Positions 22,201 through 32,574 of a stretch of 64,000 nucleotides of DNA are shown one piece after another. The stretch lies in NCBI GenBank assembly GCA_963556145.1, contig OY744463.1:2666001-2730000 (forward strand). The letters are read 5' to 3'. Source of the stretch: Hygrocybe punicea (Eukaryota; Basidiomycota; Agaricomycetes; Agaricales; Hygrophoraceae). The translations under genes and the position numbers were made by a program. Numbering within the stretch: the first letter of the stretch is position 1; each line of letters begins with the position of its first letter. The notes under the pieces were generated by a model. It saw only the letters and a program-made list of their open reading frames with translations, was not told the DNA's origin and did no database searches.

Positions 22201-24245
22201 AGGAAAGGTTGAACTTGTCAAGGAAATTATAGTCAATCTCGCTCGTGATGTCGAGAGTAATAGCCTTGGGCGGAACAGCGGCAACAAGGTGCCTCTTGAG
22301 CATTTTCTCAGGCATGATCAGGAGAATCAACCAGTACGTGATGCCTTCAATGTCGGGTGACTACCCATGAACTAACCTAGATATGACAACGAGCATAATG
22401 GACGGCATAACAGGCATTACACAAATCTCTTTGACGGTCCCGAACACAATGACGCGTAAGAATCGGTGTGGCGGTTGGTGGAATATCGGCTCATCTTAAA
22501 ATAATGACAGACAAGGCGAGGAAGGATTCTCGCGAGCTTTGGTTGTCGGCCTGATTGAAGCACTGGAACTGCACCATCTCCCGCGCCTGACAGCTAATGA
22601 GCAGGCTCATCTACTGGTTCTCATCCAGACCACACTGGAGGTGAGGCTATCGGATCAGTTGGTATTGCGTTGAACGACTCAAATTCCACTGTCAGATCAA
22701 TGAGCAGCGGCGCTCCTTGGATGCCAACGGTCTGCGCTATTTGATATCCATGCGATCCTTTTATATTCTGAATCACCGATCATCGGCACCGAGTAGTCCC
22801 CAGTCAAATGGGGTTATCCCAAGACGAAGCGGGCGGCGGGAGCGGCTGCGCTACCGCGATATGATCTGGGCATTCCACAGTGAAAGTCAAGACATCTTGC
22901 TCAACGCTTCGATTGCGGCGTGTAATGGGAAAATGTGTTGGTCTGACGCCAGAGCACTTGGTGTATCTGTTTGGCTCAATTCGGTGGAAACGTTGGTGCG
23001 TGTAGCTTATTACTATTTTACCGGATGCTTATTCTCGAACAGAAATCGCACATGGAAGTCATTGCCCGGAACGAGTTCATGGCGGGTGATAATCGTGATC
23101 CAATTGCGTGTTCTCTATACTACTTTGCTCTTGGGAAGGCAAAGCTTGTGCATGGACTTTGGAGACAAGCTGCATGGCACAAGGAACAAGCGGTCATGTT
23201 GAAGTTTTTATCAAACGACTTCACAGAACCTCGCTGGCGCACAGCGGCGCTTAAAAATGCATACGCCCTTCTCAGCAAGCAACGATTTGGTTAGTGGTCA
23301 CAAATAGACCATGACATTTAATGATCTGACCTGCCTAGAATACGCTGCCGCCTTTTTTCTCTTGGGAGGGAGTTTGAAAGACGCCGTCAACGTGTGTATT
23401 AAGCAATTGTCAGATTTTCAACTAGCAGTCGCATTGGCCCGCGTTGTTGAACAAAGTAATGATGGACCTGTCCTCTGCGACATTTTGAAAAGTGTCGTTC
23501 TTCCGATTGCATTCCACGATGGAAATAGATGGCTCGGCAGCTGGGCATTTTGGATCCTCCATCGGCGGGACTTGGCTGTGAGGGTTCTCCTTGTAAGTTA
23601 ACAAATAACATTTTGTTGCGCATGCAAGACTAATCGATCTCAACAGACCCCTCTTCGCGATATTGCCAGCGCTTTGGACGTTCAAGTGGCTGAGATCGGT
23701 GACCCGCACTATGATGATCCAAGTCTTGCCCTCTTGTTTTCCCAGCTAAGGTCGAAAACCTTGCAAACTGCCCAAGGGACTAGTGAGATTTCCGGCCGCG
23801 CTGAATTCAATTTCGTCTTGCAAATCGCACGTGTATTCTGCAGAATGGGCAAGTCTATTTGGGTTTGTAAATTTGTTTTCACTCTCTTACCACCACCAGA
23901 AATTTAGGTTGTCATGTACTGGCTCTCGATCTGGTCCAATCATGGTCGTTCGAGCGACCATCTTCCGTCGTTCTTGATATGGCTCAATCGTCGCCACCCA
24001 GTCCGACCATAGCCCGCCGATCGGTCTTGCGCCGGCGATCCTCCATCCTCATCGATATAGACATCCCTGCCTTCCCACCTACACGGCCAGCTTCACCAGA
24101 ACAGACATTAGAGAAAATCCCCGAGCAAGAAATCATACAGGAAGAGGGAGACCTGCTTGCTAGAAAAGCTGGCTGGGGAAGCTTGATGAAGTCTGCCAAG
24201 CTTGATATTAGGGTGCCCGAGTTCGATATGAATGCATTCGTTTAG
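19279..24245 (+). CDS. RAV1: RAVE complex subunit Rav1 / DMXL-like
   Basis: Regulator of V-ATPase assembly; Rav1 with Skp1 and Rav2 reattaches V1 to V0 on the vacuole and endosomes. The N-terminus (MFNLLQAHTGSP, YPSADAIVILNARSLSLVR) begins a beta-propeller region spread over many exons to about 22200. The C-terminal Rav1p domain is clear: YRDMIWAFHSESQDILLN, ARALGVSVWLNSVETL, YFALGKAKLVHGLWRQAAWHKEQ, FLSNDFTEPRWRTAALKNAYALLSKQRFEYAAAFFLLGGSL, LARVV. It ends with a conserved tail (GWGSLMKSAKLDIRVPEFDM). At least twelve exons, with introns of about 50-60 nt; the ATG at 19279 is the first in frame. It converges on the GDI gene with 71 bp between stop codons. Confidence 0.85.
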
Positions 24246-24316
24246 ACATTTAGTTCTCGTACATCATTATTGTCACCATGGCGGACATGTGGTGGCACAC
24301 AAAAGAGCGATAGAAT

Positions 24317-25993
24317 CTACTGCTCGCCTTCGACTTCTCGCTTCCTAAGCTCCAGATCTTTGCCCATCACTCGCTTCCAAACATCATGAACATCTTCAAC
24401 TACTGTCTCGAAATGGGAAGTAGCGTCATAAGAGCGGGTGATGAAGATGTTATTGTCTCTGCCATCAGAAGTTGGCGTATACAGCGGCGTAACGGATACA
24501 AATCTGAAAACAGATGCTCAACAAAGGATTTCAGTCATGCATTAAGTCTACTTACTTCTCATAGATGGGACCTAGAAGGTTGAGACCGGGAATAATTTCC
24601 TGCTCTGGTCTCCCCGTCTCCACAATGGTGCTGACAATAGCGACATAGACATCTTTGGCACAAACGTTATGTGTCGATGACACCATTGCAATGTATATGT
24701 CTAAGGGACAGGGATTGAGAGAGGGACCGGCCACGCTTCGAAGGACACTTACCGTTTCTCCTGTTGACCTGGTTTTGTGGGATAACGATCTGCACGCTGT
24801 CGCTGTCATCCGTGCCCGGAATAGGGTGCTTGAGGATACAGATGGCCCTGACCACCTTGCTCTCTTCCACAACTCTCATTTTCCCGTCGTCAGCCGACTT
24901 CCCAGCACCGAAATAGCTTGGGTCTCCAATAACTTGTTTCGCCTTGACGGTCTCTTGGCCACTTCGCACTCCTACGAATGTACCGTCCGAGTCAATCACG
25001 ATCTCATCGATTGGCTTGTCAAGCATGTATGTGCCACCATAGATGGCGCTAAGGCGGGCAAACGACTGAGGGAGCTCTCCGAGCCCATAGAGGGGGTATA
25101 TGTAAGGAGATTTCCCATAACGGGCCATAGAAGAGGTGTAGAGGATGATCCGATCGTATGTTGGGCGAGCCGGTTTGGTGATGTAGCTAATGGTAATGGA
25201 TAACACGCATCAGATAGCGATTATGAAATCACGGCAACATAACGTCTCACTCGTCGTCGAGGTAAAGGGCCATGGCATGGCCGATGAAGTCTTGGGTTCC
25301 CGGCTCTAATTTGAACTTTTCGTAGACAGCTTTCATGCTATCATTGTCCAGATCGATGCCTGACAACGCAAGACTGCTATTAATTATACCAAACCACCGT
25401 AAAGTGTAGCGCAAACCTTGGTGGGTAACTGGATCATCGTCTTTCCATCCCTGAAGGAACTCGAAAAACTTCTTTGCCCTCCGTTTCTCAAACAAACCCA
25501 TGAGTGGGCTCGTGAGAGCCTCCATCTCTGTGCTGGGAACTTTCGAGATCTTGCCATCTCGATAGACGAAACTGCCAGCGATCTGTTTGAACTCGAGATA
25601 TCGGGTGACATCCGTATGCACCAAAATTTTGGTAAGCTCGCCAGAAGCAATAATGAATTTAGGAATGAGGTCAACGGCGTAATCACGATCGCGCCCAAGC
25701 TCATCTGGGGCAGTTTGGTTCGGTCTGAACTTGCGGTACAACTAGAAAAGACTGCTTTGAGGGATTGGGGTAAGTTGGATTGATGCGACACACCTGGGTC
25801 AGATTGAGACTTGCGCTGTCGCCACCATAGTATTCATTCCTGTCCATATGAAGGACTTTCTTTCCTTCTACCGAAAGTAAACCCGAGAGGATACACTCTG
25901 TCAAGCCCGTGCCCAAAACAACAACCTGAAACTCTGATCAGCAGATGAAAGATACTCAAGATGAAAGGTATTCACATCGTATTCCTCATCCAT
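24317..25993 (-). CDS. GDI1: Rab GDP-dissociation inhibitor
   Basis: Extracts GDP-bound Rab GTPases from membranes and recycles them. The start at 25993 gives MDEEYDV, continuing after a 51-nt intron as [43 protein letters not shown], the FAD-fold-like N-terminus and conserved region of GDI. Further motifs are [85 protein letters not shown], and near the C-terminus [20 protein letters not shown]. At least seven exons. Length and motif order match GDI rather than the longer Rab escort protein, because the GDI-specific continuous middle region is present without a large insertion. It converges on RAV1. Confidence 0.9.
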
Positions 25994-26086
25994 TGCGAAG
26001 GTTCGTCCACTTAATGGTCAATTGCAACGTGTACCTGGAGATCAAGAATGAGGATTACTGTGATACGCGACTACATATGTCTATGG

Positions 26087-26092
26087 CACGTG
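26087..26092. promoter_or_regulatory. CACGTG element
   Basis: CACGTG within GGCACGTGCG, about 95 bp upstream of the GDI start codon (minus strand, 25993) and 78 bp beyond the stop of the Myb-like gene. A candidate promoter element of the GDI gene; binding is inferred. Confidence 0.4.
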
Positions 26093-26169
26093 CGCGTGGC
26101 TGATCTCTATCTTCAATATGTTCGGTATACGACTAGTAGTTATATTATCATTCGTGCTTGCTGCATGTT

Positions 26170-27957
26170 TCACGAAGAGTCTTCATCAGAGTCATCAGAG
26201 TCATCAGAGTCATCAGAGTCACCATCATCTCGAACACGCTTGCGTCGATTCGTCGAAGAATCCGATGTGTCGGCGTCGGATGAAAATTTACGTTTCTGGG
26301 GTGTTTTAGACGCCCACGTCGGGCGACCACGTTGCGACTGTATGGCAGATACTCTCCCCTCTTTTCGTTTCTTATACTTCCGCACAAGCCGGTATACCTC
26401 TGACGCGAAAACGAGTCAATGCCCCTCAACATCATGAAACAGCAATGTATGCCGCACCCTTTTCATTTTTGCGGTAGAACCCTGCCCATGACTTGTCCGA
26501 CCTCTGAGGATACTGTGCATCTAATTGAGGACGAACGGAGGGATCACGCAGGAGCATTCGCGAGAGGTACATACACGTTCGCTAAATGTGCACCATCTGT
26601 CCCTGTAGTTGAGGTCCTCCCAGTCCCGTGCGCATGCGACGTATTTGGCCATAACACACAAATCCGCACGAGTAAATGGGCTCCCGCCTTCACCCATGTG
26701 TCTCTCGTCGTCTTCCTCACCGTGCGAATGCGTACTGTCGTAGTCCGATGCTTCGTTTGAGGACGAGTCAGGGCCCGAGCTTGAGTCCAAACCAGTATCA
26801 CGGTTATATCTTGCATTTTCTCCTTCTCCCTCATCCAAAGAACCTTCCGCATCGGCATCTGAACCGACGTCGTTCGCCTCATCGGATAGCTCTTCATGCG
26901 CAGCAGCAAGGATCTTGTCCGCAAGGTCATGCCGACTGTGCCAATGTGAAGCCCAAGACATTTGGCTGTGATGAGGTACCTACGAGTAAACCTCAGAATA
27001 AATAAAGACATGTCAGTGATAAACACGAAGAACCTTTTGTGAGAGTTGTTCACAGATCTCCGCTTTTGTCAAGCTCGCGTCACACTTCAGTCGCCACGAA
27101 ATAAACTTGACAAAATACTCCTTGTCTTCATCAGTATATCTATTCCCATTGGTGCCTTGAACGATGCGGCTGGGGGGAGTCGGAGAACGTGACGGAGGAG
27201 GGGGGACTTGGATTTCGGCATGAGGCGCCGGCATGGAAGAATCATACGCAGGTGTGTGGGCGGTGAGGCTATTGATTGTCTTTCTTCGGGTTCCGGTGGA
27301 ATTTTGAGGTCGGGTAGTTTGGAAAGAGGAAACGCGGCGCTTCGTCTGTGAGGAAGCCGTCGAAGAAGTATCGCGTTTTTGAGTCGACAGCTTCTTGACT
27401 GCCTTGACCGAAGAATTTCCAAGACTCCCGACAAGTTGGTCTATTCTCGGTTTGTTATCCAGATAGTAATCCTTCCAGAGGTTTGCTGCGTGATTATTGA
27501 CCTGCAATCAAGAATGAGTCAGATAAGAGTAGTACAACGAAGCACAGTGTCCCACCCCATGCAAAGACTCTATTGCTTGTTTGTACGTTTGGCCGTTCTT
27601 AGTACTGTCGTGCAAGACTTGCGCAAGCAGGTTATCGTCGTTTCGGGAAGATCCTACTGGGGCGCTCATTCTGATGGCATCTTGTAAAATTTGCGAAGGG
27701 ACGAAAGCCATGTTGTTGAATCCGGCTAAATTTTGGGGTTGCTGCAGAACGGGACCCGCCATTCCACTTGGTAACCCTTGATTTTGGATTTGAGGCCAAG
27801 GAGAATAGGATTGAGGTTGAGATTGCAGAGCTGCCGGATGCGAATTTTGAGATATCATGGCAGGCCACTGAGGTTGGGTGAGCATGCCATTCACGAAGTG
27901 GGTGGACATGTTGTCGGGGTGAAGAGCTGAACCCAGTGGAATCCCGTTTCCGTTCAT
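26170..27957 (-). CDS. Myb/SANT-like nuclear protein with acidic C-terminal tail
   Basis: Probable chromatin or DNA-binding protein. The N-terminal ~150 residues are Gln/Pro/Asn-rich. Two helical units follow. Unit 1 reads RYTDEDKEYFVKFISW through KVPHHSQMSWASHWHSRHD. Unit 2 reads PFTRADLCVMAKYVACARDW through RYPQRSDKSWAGFYRKNEKEVYRLV. Both end in S-W-A-x-x-[WY], reminiscent of the third helix of Myb domains in Rap1-type telomere proteins. Between them is an acidic linker rich in Glu, Asp and Ser. The C-terminus is basic (KTPQKRKF, NRRKRVRDD) and then a D-S-D-D repeat tail encoded by a 9-nt tandem repeat. Five exons join in frame; the ATG at 27957 was chosen because the upstream extension starts with TTG. 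Homology to Rap1 is only suggested by pattern. Confidence 0.6.
26184..26219. repeat. 9-nt tandem repeat (CATCAGAGT x4)
   Basis: Four perfect copies of a 9-nt unit. On the minus strand they encode the D-S-D repeat of the acidic tail of the Myb-like protein. Such repeats are prone to length change, so tail length may vary between strains. Confidence 0.85.
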
Positions 27958-27975
27958 TCTCGCCTGCTGACGCGC

Positions 27976-28003
27976 CTTCAAGCTTCAAGCTTCAAGCTTC
28001 AAG
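27976..28003. repeat. 7-nt tandem repeat (CTTCAAG x4)
   Basis: Four perfect head-to-tail copies lie in the 138-bp divergent promoter between the Myb-like gene (start 27957, minus) and the dehydrogenase gene (start 28096, plus). Each junction creates an AAGCTT site. It could be a binding-site array or a simple repeat in the 5' leader. Confidence 0.8.
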
Positions 28004-28067
28004 TTGGTCCCTTTTGTTGGGTGGAAAACGTTTTCTGGTTCTCGACATCGAGCCTGAGTATGCGTCA

Positions 28068-28073
28068 CACGTG
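28068..28073. promoter_or_regulatory. CACGTG element in divergent promoter
   Basis: CACGTG in the context CACACGTGACC lies 23 bp before the dehydrogenase start codon and about 110 bp from the start of the opposite gene. A candidate shared regulatory site. Confidence 0.4.
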
Positions 28074-28095
28074 ACCATCTACCAAGTCGTTGGCT

Positions 28096-30622
28096 ATGGC
28101 ATGCTCAGGCTGCAGGGTTACTCTCAGGCCATTTCTTCCTCGCAAGTTTGGAACATCTGCGCCTCTCAATGCCTTGAACGCGATTTCTCGGCCAATAGCG
28201 CAGCAGCTCTCATCTGAATGGAAGGGAACTAGCGCGACAGGTGGTTCTACGAAGAACTACCTTGCAGGACAATTTGTGGAGAGCAAAACTTCCGAATGGC
28301 ATGAACTGGTTGATCCTGTATGACTATTCTACCTTCGTCTTCCTTGCTCAAAGTTAACTGCTTTTTTTTTGATGATCCAGTCCAGTCAAACACTGCTTAC
28401 ACGCGTACCAGAAACGACTGCTTCAGAATTCAATCAGGCAGTCGATGCTGCGGAAGAGGCTTTCAAGACATGGAGTCGTACGAGCGTACTCACTCGTCAA
28501 CGTTTTGTGATCAAGTGCGTCTCATACGTACTGAATGCCCTCTGCTGATCTTCCATTTGGTTCAGCCTGCAACACCAAATCCGCACAAATGCCGATGCAT
28601 TAGCGAATAGCATCGTGTTAGAACAAGGAAAAACTTTAGCAGGTCCGTGGTTAAGAATAATATCTGAATTTCAAGTTGAATTTTTCAGATGCGCATGCCG
28701 ACGTCGGACGCGGTTTGCAAGTAGTTGAAAATGCCATCGGAATAACCGCCGATCTGATGGGCGAAAAATTAGAAGGAAAGCGCACGCTATCGTTCTCAGA
28801 CATCTAATCTGACATATCTGTCCAGTTAGCAAGGACATGGACACTGAAGTACGAAGGTTACCTTTGGGCGTCTGTGCGAGGTCCGTGTCAAGGTGACTGC
28901 ATTTTTCAACTACTGACTAATGTATCGCAGCATTGCGCCATTCAATTTTCCTGCGTATGTTTCACCCTCCACCCAACCCCACTCCTTGTAATCCCTAACA
29001 CCCTCATGCATTTCCAAAGAATGATACCGCTGTGGACAATTCCTATGGCAACGGTGACTGGAAATACTCTCGTTCTCAAACCGTCCGAACGAGACCCAGG
29101 TGCAGCCATGATTCTTGCTGAACTCTGTGAACGAGCTGGTCCGTGATCCGAAACGGCGTCTCTTCACATTCATAATCCCCAACCGTCAGGTCTTCCTGCC
29201 GGCGTCCTGAATGTCGTCCACGGCACTGTACCCACGGTCAATGCTATATGTGATCATCCAATCATCAAGGCCATTAGCTTTGTTGGCGGTGATCGAGCAG
29301 GACGGCATATCTACGAAAGGCTCGCTCGGACTTCATTTACACCGATTGATTACAGAATCCGCTAATGCCATCTTAACACAGGGGTACAAAGAATGGCAAA
29401 AGGGTCCAGGTACATCCTTATTTGTCGTCGAGGGCTGAGCTCATGAGATTATTCATATTTTAGGCAAACATGGGAGCTAAAAATCATGCGGTGATCATGC
29501 CTGATGGTTAGTCTTCATCATACGACAATCTGGCGATGGCTCAAGGTTTATAGCCAACAAGAATCTGGCGCTGAACGCCATCATCGGTGCTGCGTTTGGG
29601 GGTGAGATCTCTATACACTGCCTGATGTTATACTTAAAGCAAAGTAGCTGCCGGCCAGCGTTGCATGGCCATTTCAGTTGGTAGGTGAAATATGCAACGT
29701 TCTTTGCAACGCCTTGATGGAATCCTATGATAGCCATCCTTATCGGAACAGCTCGGTCATGGCTTCCAGAGCTGATTGAAAGAACACAGAAACTCGTCGT
29801 AAACGGAGGCTTTGAAAAGAATACAGATATGTCAGTCCTGTCACCTAGCGTGATCGCTTTCTGATCGCTCTCCAGAGGCCCGCTGATATCTCCTTCTGCG
29901 AAGAAGCGGGTTACCGACCTAATCTCCTCAGCGGAAGACGAAGGCGGAAAGATACACCTGGACGGTCGCGGACTGCTAGTTCTTGGATACCCGGATGGTA
30001 ATTTCATTGGACCGACGATTATTGAAGCAGGAACGACAATGAGATGTTATCAGTACGTCCCAGTTTTCCACCCGTAACCTGTGATGCACATACTTTAATT
30101 CAGAGAGGAGGTATTCGGACCTGTTTTGGTTGTCATGGAAGCAGACACACTCGATGATGCTCTGGGTATTATCAATGCCAATAAGTATGGCAATGGCACT
30201 GCTATCTTCACTCAGTCTGGCGCTACGGCACGTAGGTTCGAGAGCCAAGTGAATGTTGGCCAAATAGGGATCAACGTGCCCATCCCTGTTCCTTTGCCAA
30301 TGTTTTCGTGGAGCGGTAATAAGGTGCGCAGTTGCGTGTAATGGGGTGAGTGTTCCTGAATGGTTGATGCAGGCAAGCTTCCTGGGCGATATCTCTTTCT
30401 GCGGCAAAAGGTGCAGTGGTGTTTGCTTGACCGTTTTCATAGATTATCTAACGACGTGTTCGTAGTGGTATCAATTTCTACACACAGAGAAAGGTAATGC
30501 TCCGCGCTTATTCTCGAACATTGGCGGTGCTGACATGACATGAGTAGACGACAACTAGCTTATGGAGGTCGGAGGATGCAGTCGGGAACTGTGCTACCGT
30601 AAATATGCCGACCCATCACTAA
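28096..30622 (+). CDS. Mitochondrial methylmalonate-semialdehyde dehydrogenase (ALDH6 family)
   Basis: CoA-acylating dehydrogenase of valine and pyrimidine catabolism. The N-terminus ([21 protein letters not shown]) looks like a mitochondrial presequence. ALDH6 motifs run in order: [120 protein letters not shown] (nucleophile Cys codon 29662-29664), [10 protein letters not shown], and [22 protein letters not shown]. It ends in ATVNMPTHH. About fourteen exons. Two introns lack a GT donor in the homology-guided model: 28776-28825 (GA...AG, sequence gaaagc) and 29320-29381 (GC...AG). The catalytic residues are intact, so the protein is probably functional. The ATG at 28096 is preferred over an in-frame TTG six bases upstream. 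Confidence 0.85.
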
Positions 30623-30829
30623 GGCCTATGGAATCATTATGTGGACATGTTTCAACGCGCAATATCAACGGGGGACGACAGGTCGCTACGCGGCAAGTCG
30701 GTTGGACCATGCCTAGTAACATGACAAGTGTATATGTTGTGTTCTTATTGTGCCAATCACTACCATGATCTGATAAACCCGTACACATGATGCTCAAGGG
30801 AAGTCGAGACGTGATAAGACGCAAGGAAA

Positions 30830-31504
30830 TCATTGAAGGTCAGATGTCTCTCCGACCTCTTTGTCTAAAAAGGCTTGAGAGAGTGAGATGATTTGTTGAA
30901 AGCAAATCTCGAATTCCTCCTATTAGAAACAAATAAGCAGACAAATACAGTTCAAGTAAGTGAAATGAGCATACCACCCCCCCATAATATGGATCCACAA
31001 CGGGCTTGCTGTCCAGATACGAACCCCACAAACGGACCTTCGCAAGAGCATCACATGGCTTCATTCGTTCAAGATGCTCCAAGTTCCAGTTGTCTGCGGC
31101 AAGTATATGCGTAAACGCCTGGAAATCGTTTTTGCTGACCTGACGGCCTTTGTGTGATATCGGAATCCCGTACTGAACAGAGCAACATGTGGTCCAGCGT
31201 CATTTATATAGATTGTCAGGGATCGAACACCGTGGAAATGAGTTTTCAGGACCATGCACCTTTCGACAGGTAGCAATTGCTCTGAATGGAGTAATCAGAT
31301 TGATAGGCAGAACATAAATGTGTGATCAGCTCACCGGTCATCCGGCTTTTCTCCAATATGATAACTTGCGGTACCAGCACTATCGACATAAATGTCAAAG
31401 CCTCTCTTGGCTGCAACGTCCTTCAAAACCGCCTCGCCCATCGGAGAACGACAAATGTTACCCAGACATACGATAAGGACTCTAGTGGGGGGCGTCTGCG
31501 ACAT
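30830..31504 (-). CDS. Low-molecular-weight protein tyrosine phosphatase
   Basis: Cytosolic phosphatase of the LTP1/ACP1 family. The first exon (ATG at 31504) carries the P-loop C-L-G-N-I-C-R-S right after RVLIV and continues to DSAGTASYHIGEKPDDR. A 22-nt exon (31260-31281) supplies A-I-A-T-C-R-K, leading into YGIPISHKGRQVSKNDFQAF, HILAADNWNLEHLERMKP and the general-acid motif D-P-Y-Y-G-G. The last exon encodes VEEFEICFQQIISLSQAFLD. Length (about 160 residues) and motif spacing match the family. It faces the SH3BGR-like gene across only 68 bp containing a TCACGTGA site. Confidence 0.9.
31260..31281 (-). other. 22-nt microexon in the LMW-PTP gene
   Basis: Minus-strand acceptor ccattcag and donor gtgcat flank 22 nt. 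Joining rebuilds D-D-R-A-I-A-T-C-R-K-Y-G-I-P-I, the expected family segment after the P-loop half. Direct joining of the flanking exons shifts the frame. Confidence 0.8.
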
Positions 31505-31547
31505 AGAGGAACTTGAACAACTTCAAGTTTTCAAAAGCTTTAGCTCC

Positions 31548-31555
31548 TCACGTGA
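31548..31555. promoter_or_regulatory. TCACGTGA palindrome in divergent promoter
   Basis: A perfect palindrome within the 68 bp separating the start codons of the phosphatase (31504, minus) and the SH3BGR-like gene (31573, plus). With so little space it is a strong candidate for a shared regulatory site. Confidence 0.5.
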
Positions 31556-31572
31556 CGCTTTCGAGCTGCATC

Positions 31573-32574
31573 ATGCCTTCACCTCCCATCCAAATATTTC
31601 TGACCACGATCGCCTCACAACCTGCTCTTCGGCAACGCCAGGGTATAAGCAAAATTTCTCTATTATTTGAACTTTCATTAACCAGTCAGCAGAATACATC
31701 CTCCGGATTCTGCAGGTCAAGAAGATTCCCTTCACATCATTCGACCTAGCTAGTGACGAGCAGGCCAAAAGGCTTTGGCGGAGGAAGGCCCCACCAGGCA
31801 GGTTTACTTTGGATTTTGGGGTGACGTGGATTATTAATTGGGAAGATGGATAGATAAACAACAGCTGCCAGGGATCCTCATTGGTGGTCGGTTTCCAGGT
31901 GTACGTCCCGTCATTCGTGAACTCCCTTCCCATGCCTGCGAAAATTTGGCTCACATCGTGCGTCGTTATGATTCAGACATTTTCCGACTTGTGAGTCCAA
32001 TACCGACGTCTCCGAGTCTCCGAGTCACTCACATGAATCACGCTTATGTCCGCTTGTACACCCAAGTGAATGTGCTGTTGAGTTTGGCGAGCTGGACATC
32101 TTTCTCAGATTGAATGAATCCTACGATGTCGTTGTCGAAGAGGATGGTCCCGCCCCTGCCGTCCAGCCTGTTGGTGTACCTGGGGCGGCCTCACCTCTGC
32201 AAATGACTCCTGAACATCTTCGCACCAAGATATTCTCCACGTCACCTTCCCCTCTGAAAGGCAAGAATAGAGCACCGGATATCCCAGCGAACAAGAGGGA
32301 AGGTGAGTTCGACGTGAGCATGGAGCTGTCTGGTTTTGGACTACAGGGTGTCAAGGTGACAGAGGATGAGTTGGCGGATCTGGTAGCGGAACTAGGTCTC
32401 GGTGGTGAGGAAGCGGGCGGTTTGGTGAAGGGTTTGAGCAGCGGTATTTCGGGGAAAGAGAAGAGCAGCAATAACCTGCTGAGCCCCGATACCAACAACG
32501 AAGAGGAGTCGAGGAAATTAGCGCAAGAGAGCGGTATGGAAGGCAAGGTGAAGGCCGCTGAAGGGGTGCAGTAA
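31573..32574 (+). CDS. SH3BGR-like thioredoxin-fold protein
   Basis: Glutaredoxin-like fold protein of the SH3-binding glutamic-acid-rich family. Start MPSPPIQIFLTTIASQPALRQRQ. The spliced product continues EYILRILQVKKIPFTSFDLASDEQAKRLWRRKAPPDKQQLPGILIGGRFPG, then TFSDFECAVEFGELDIFLRL, a classic SH3BGR/thioredoxin pattern. The C-terminal half is a low-complexity fungal extension with FDVSMELSGFGLQGVKVTEDELADLVAELGL and a Ser/Glu-rich tail. Intron 31798-31853 starts with GC (CCAG|GCAGGT) and restores A-P-P-D-K-Q-Q. A 14-nt exon (31977-31990) is flanked by introns, the second ending in an AAG acceptor at 32066. The redox Cys pair of glutaredoxins is absent, as in this family. The precise role is unknown. 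Confidence 0.8.
31977..31990 (+). other. 14-nt microexon in the SH3BGR-like gene
   Basis: The sequence lies between acceptor gattcag and donor gtgagt. It reads T-F-S-D-F-E-C-A-V-E with the next exon (starting 32067, after an AAG acceptor). The family segment P-G-T-x-x-x-F-E-x-A-V-E is restored. Skipping it produces an immediate TGA. Confidence 0.65.

Noticed and set aside
26048..26437. Plus-strand open frame with Ser/Glu repeats
   Set aside because: It is the antisense reading of the acidic tail repeat of the minus-strand Myb-like gene, which has consistent splicing and domain content.
29140..29240. Apparent stop within the dehydrogenase gene
   Set aside because: It lies inside a normal short intron; exons on both sides join in frame to E-R-A-G and L-P-A-G.
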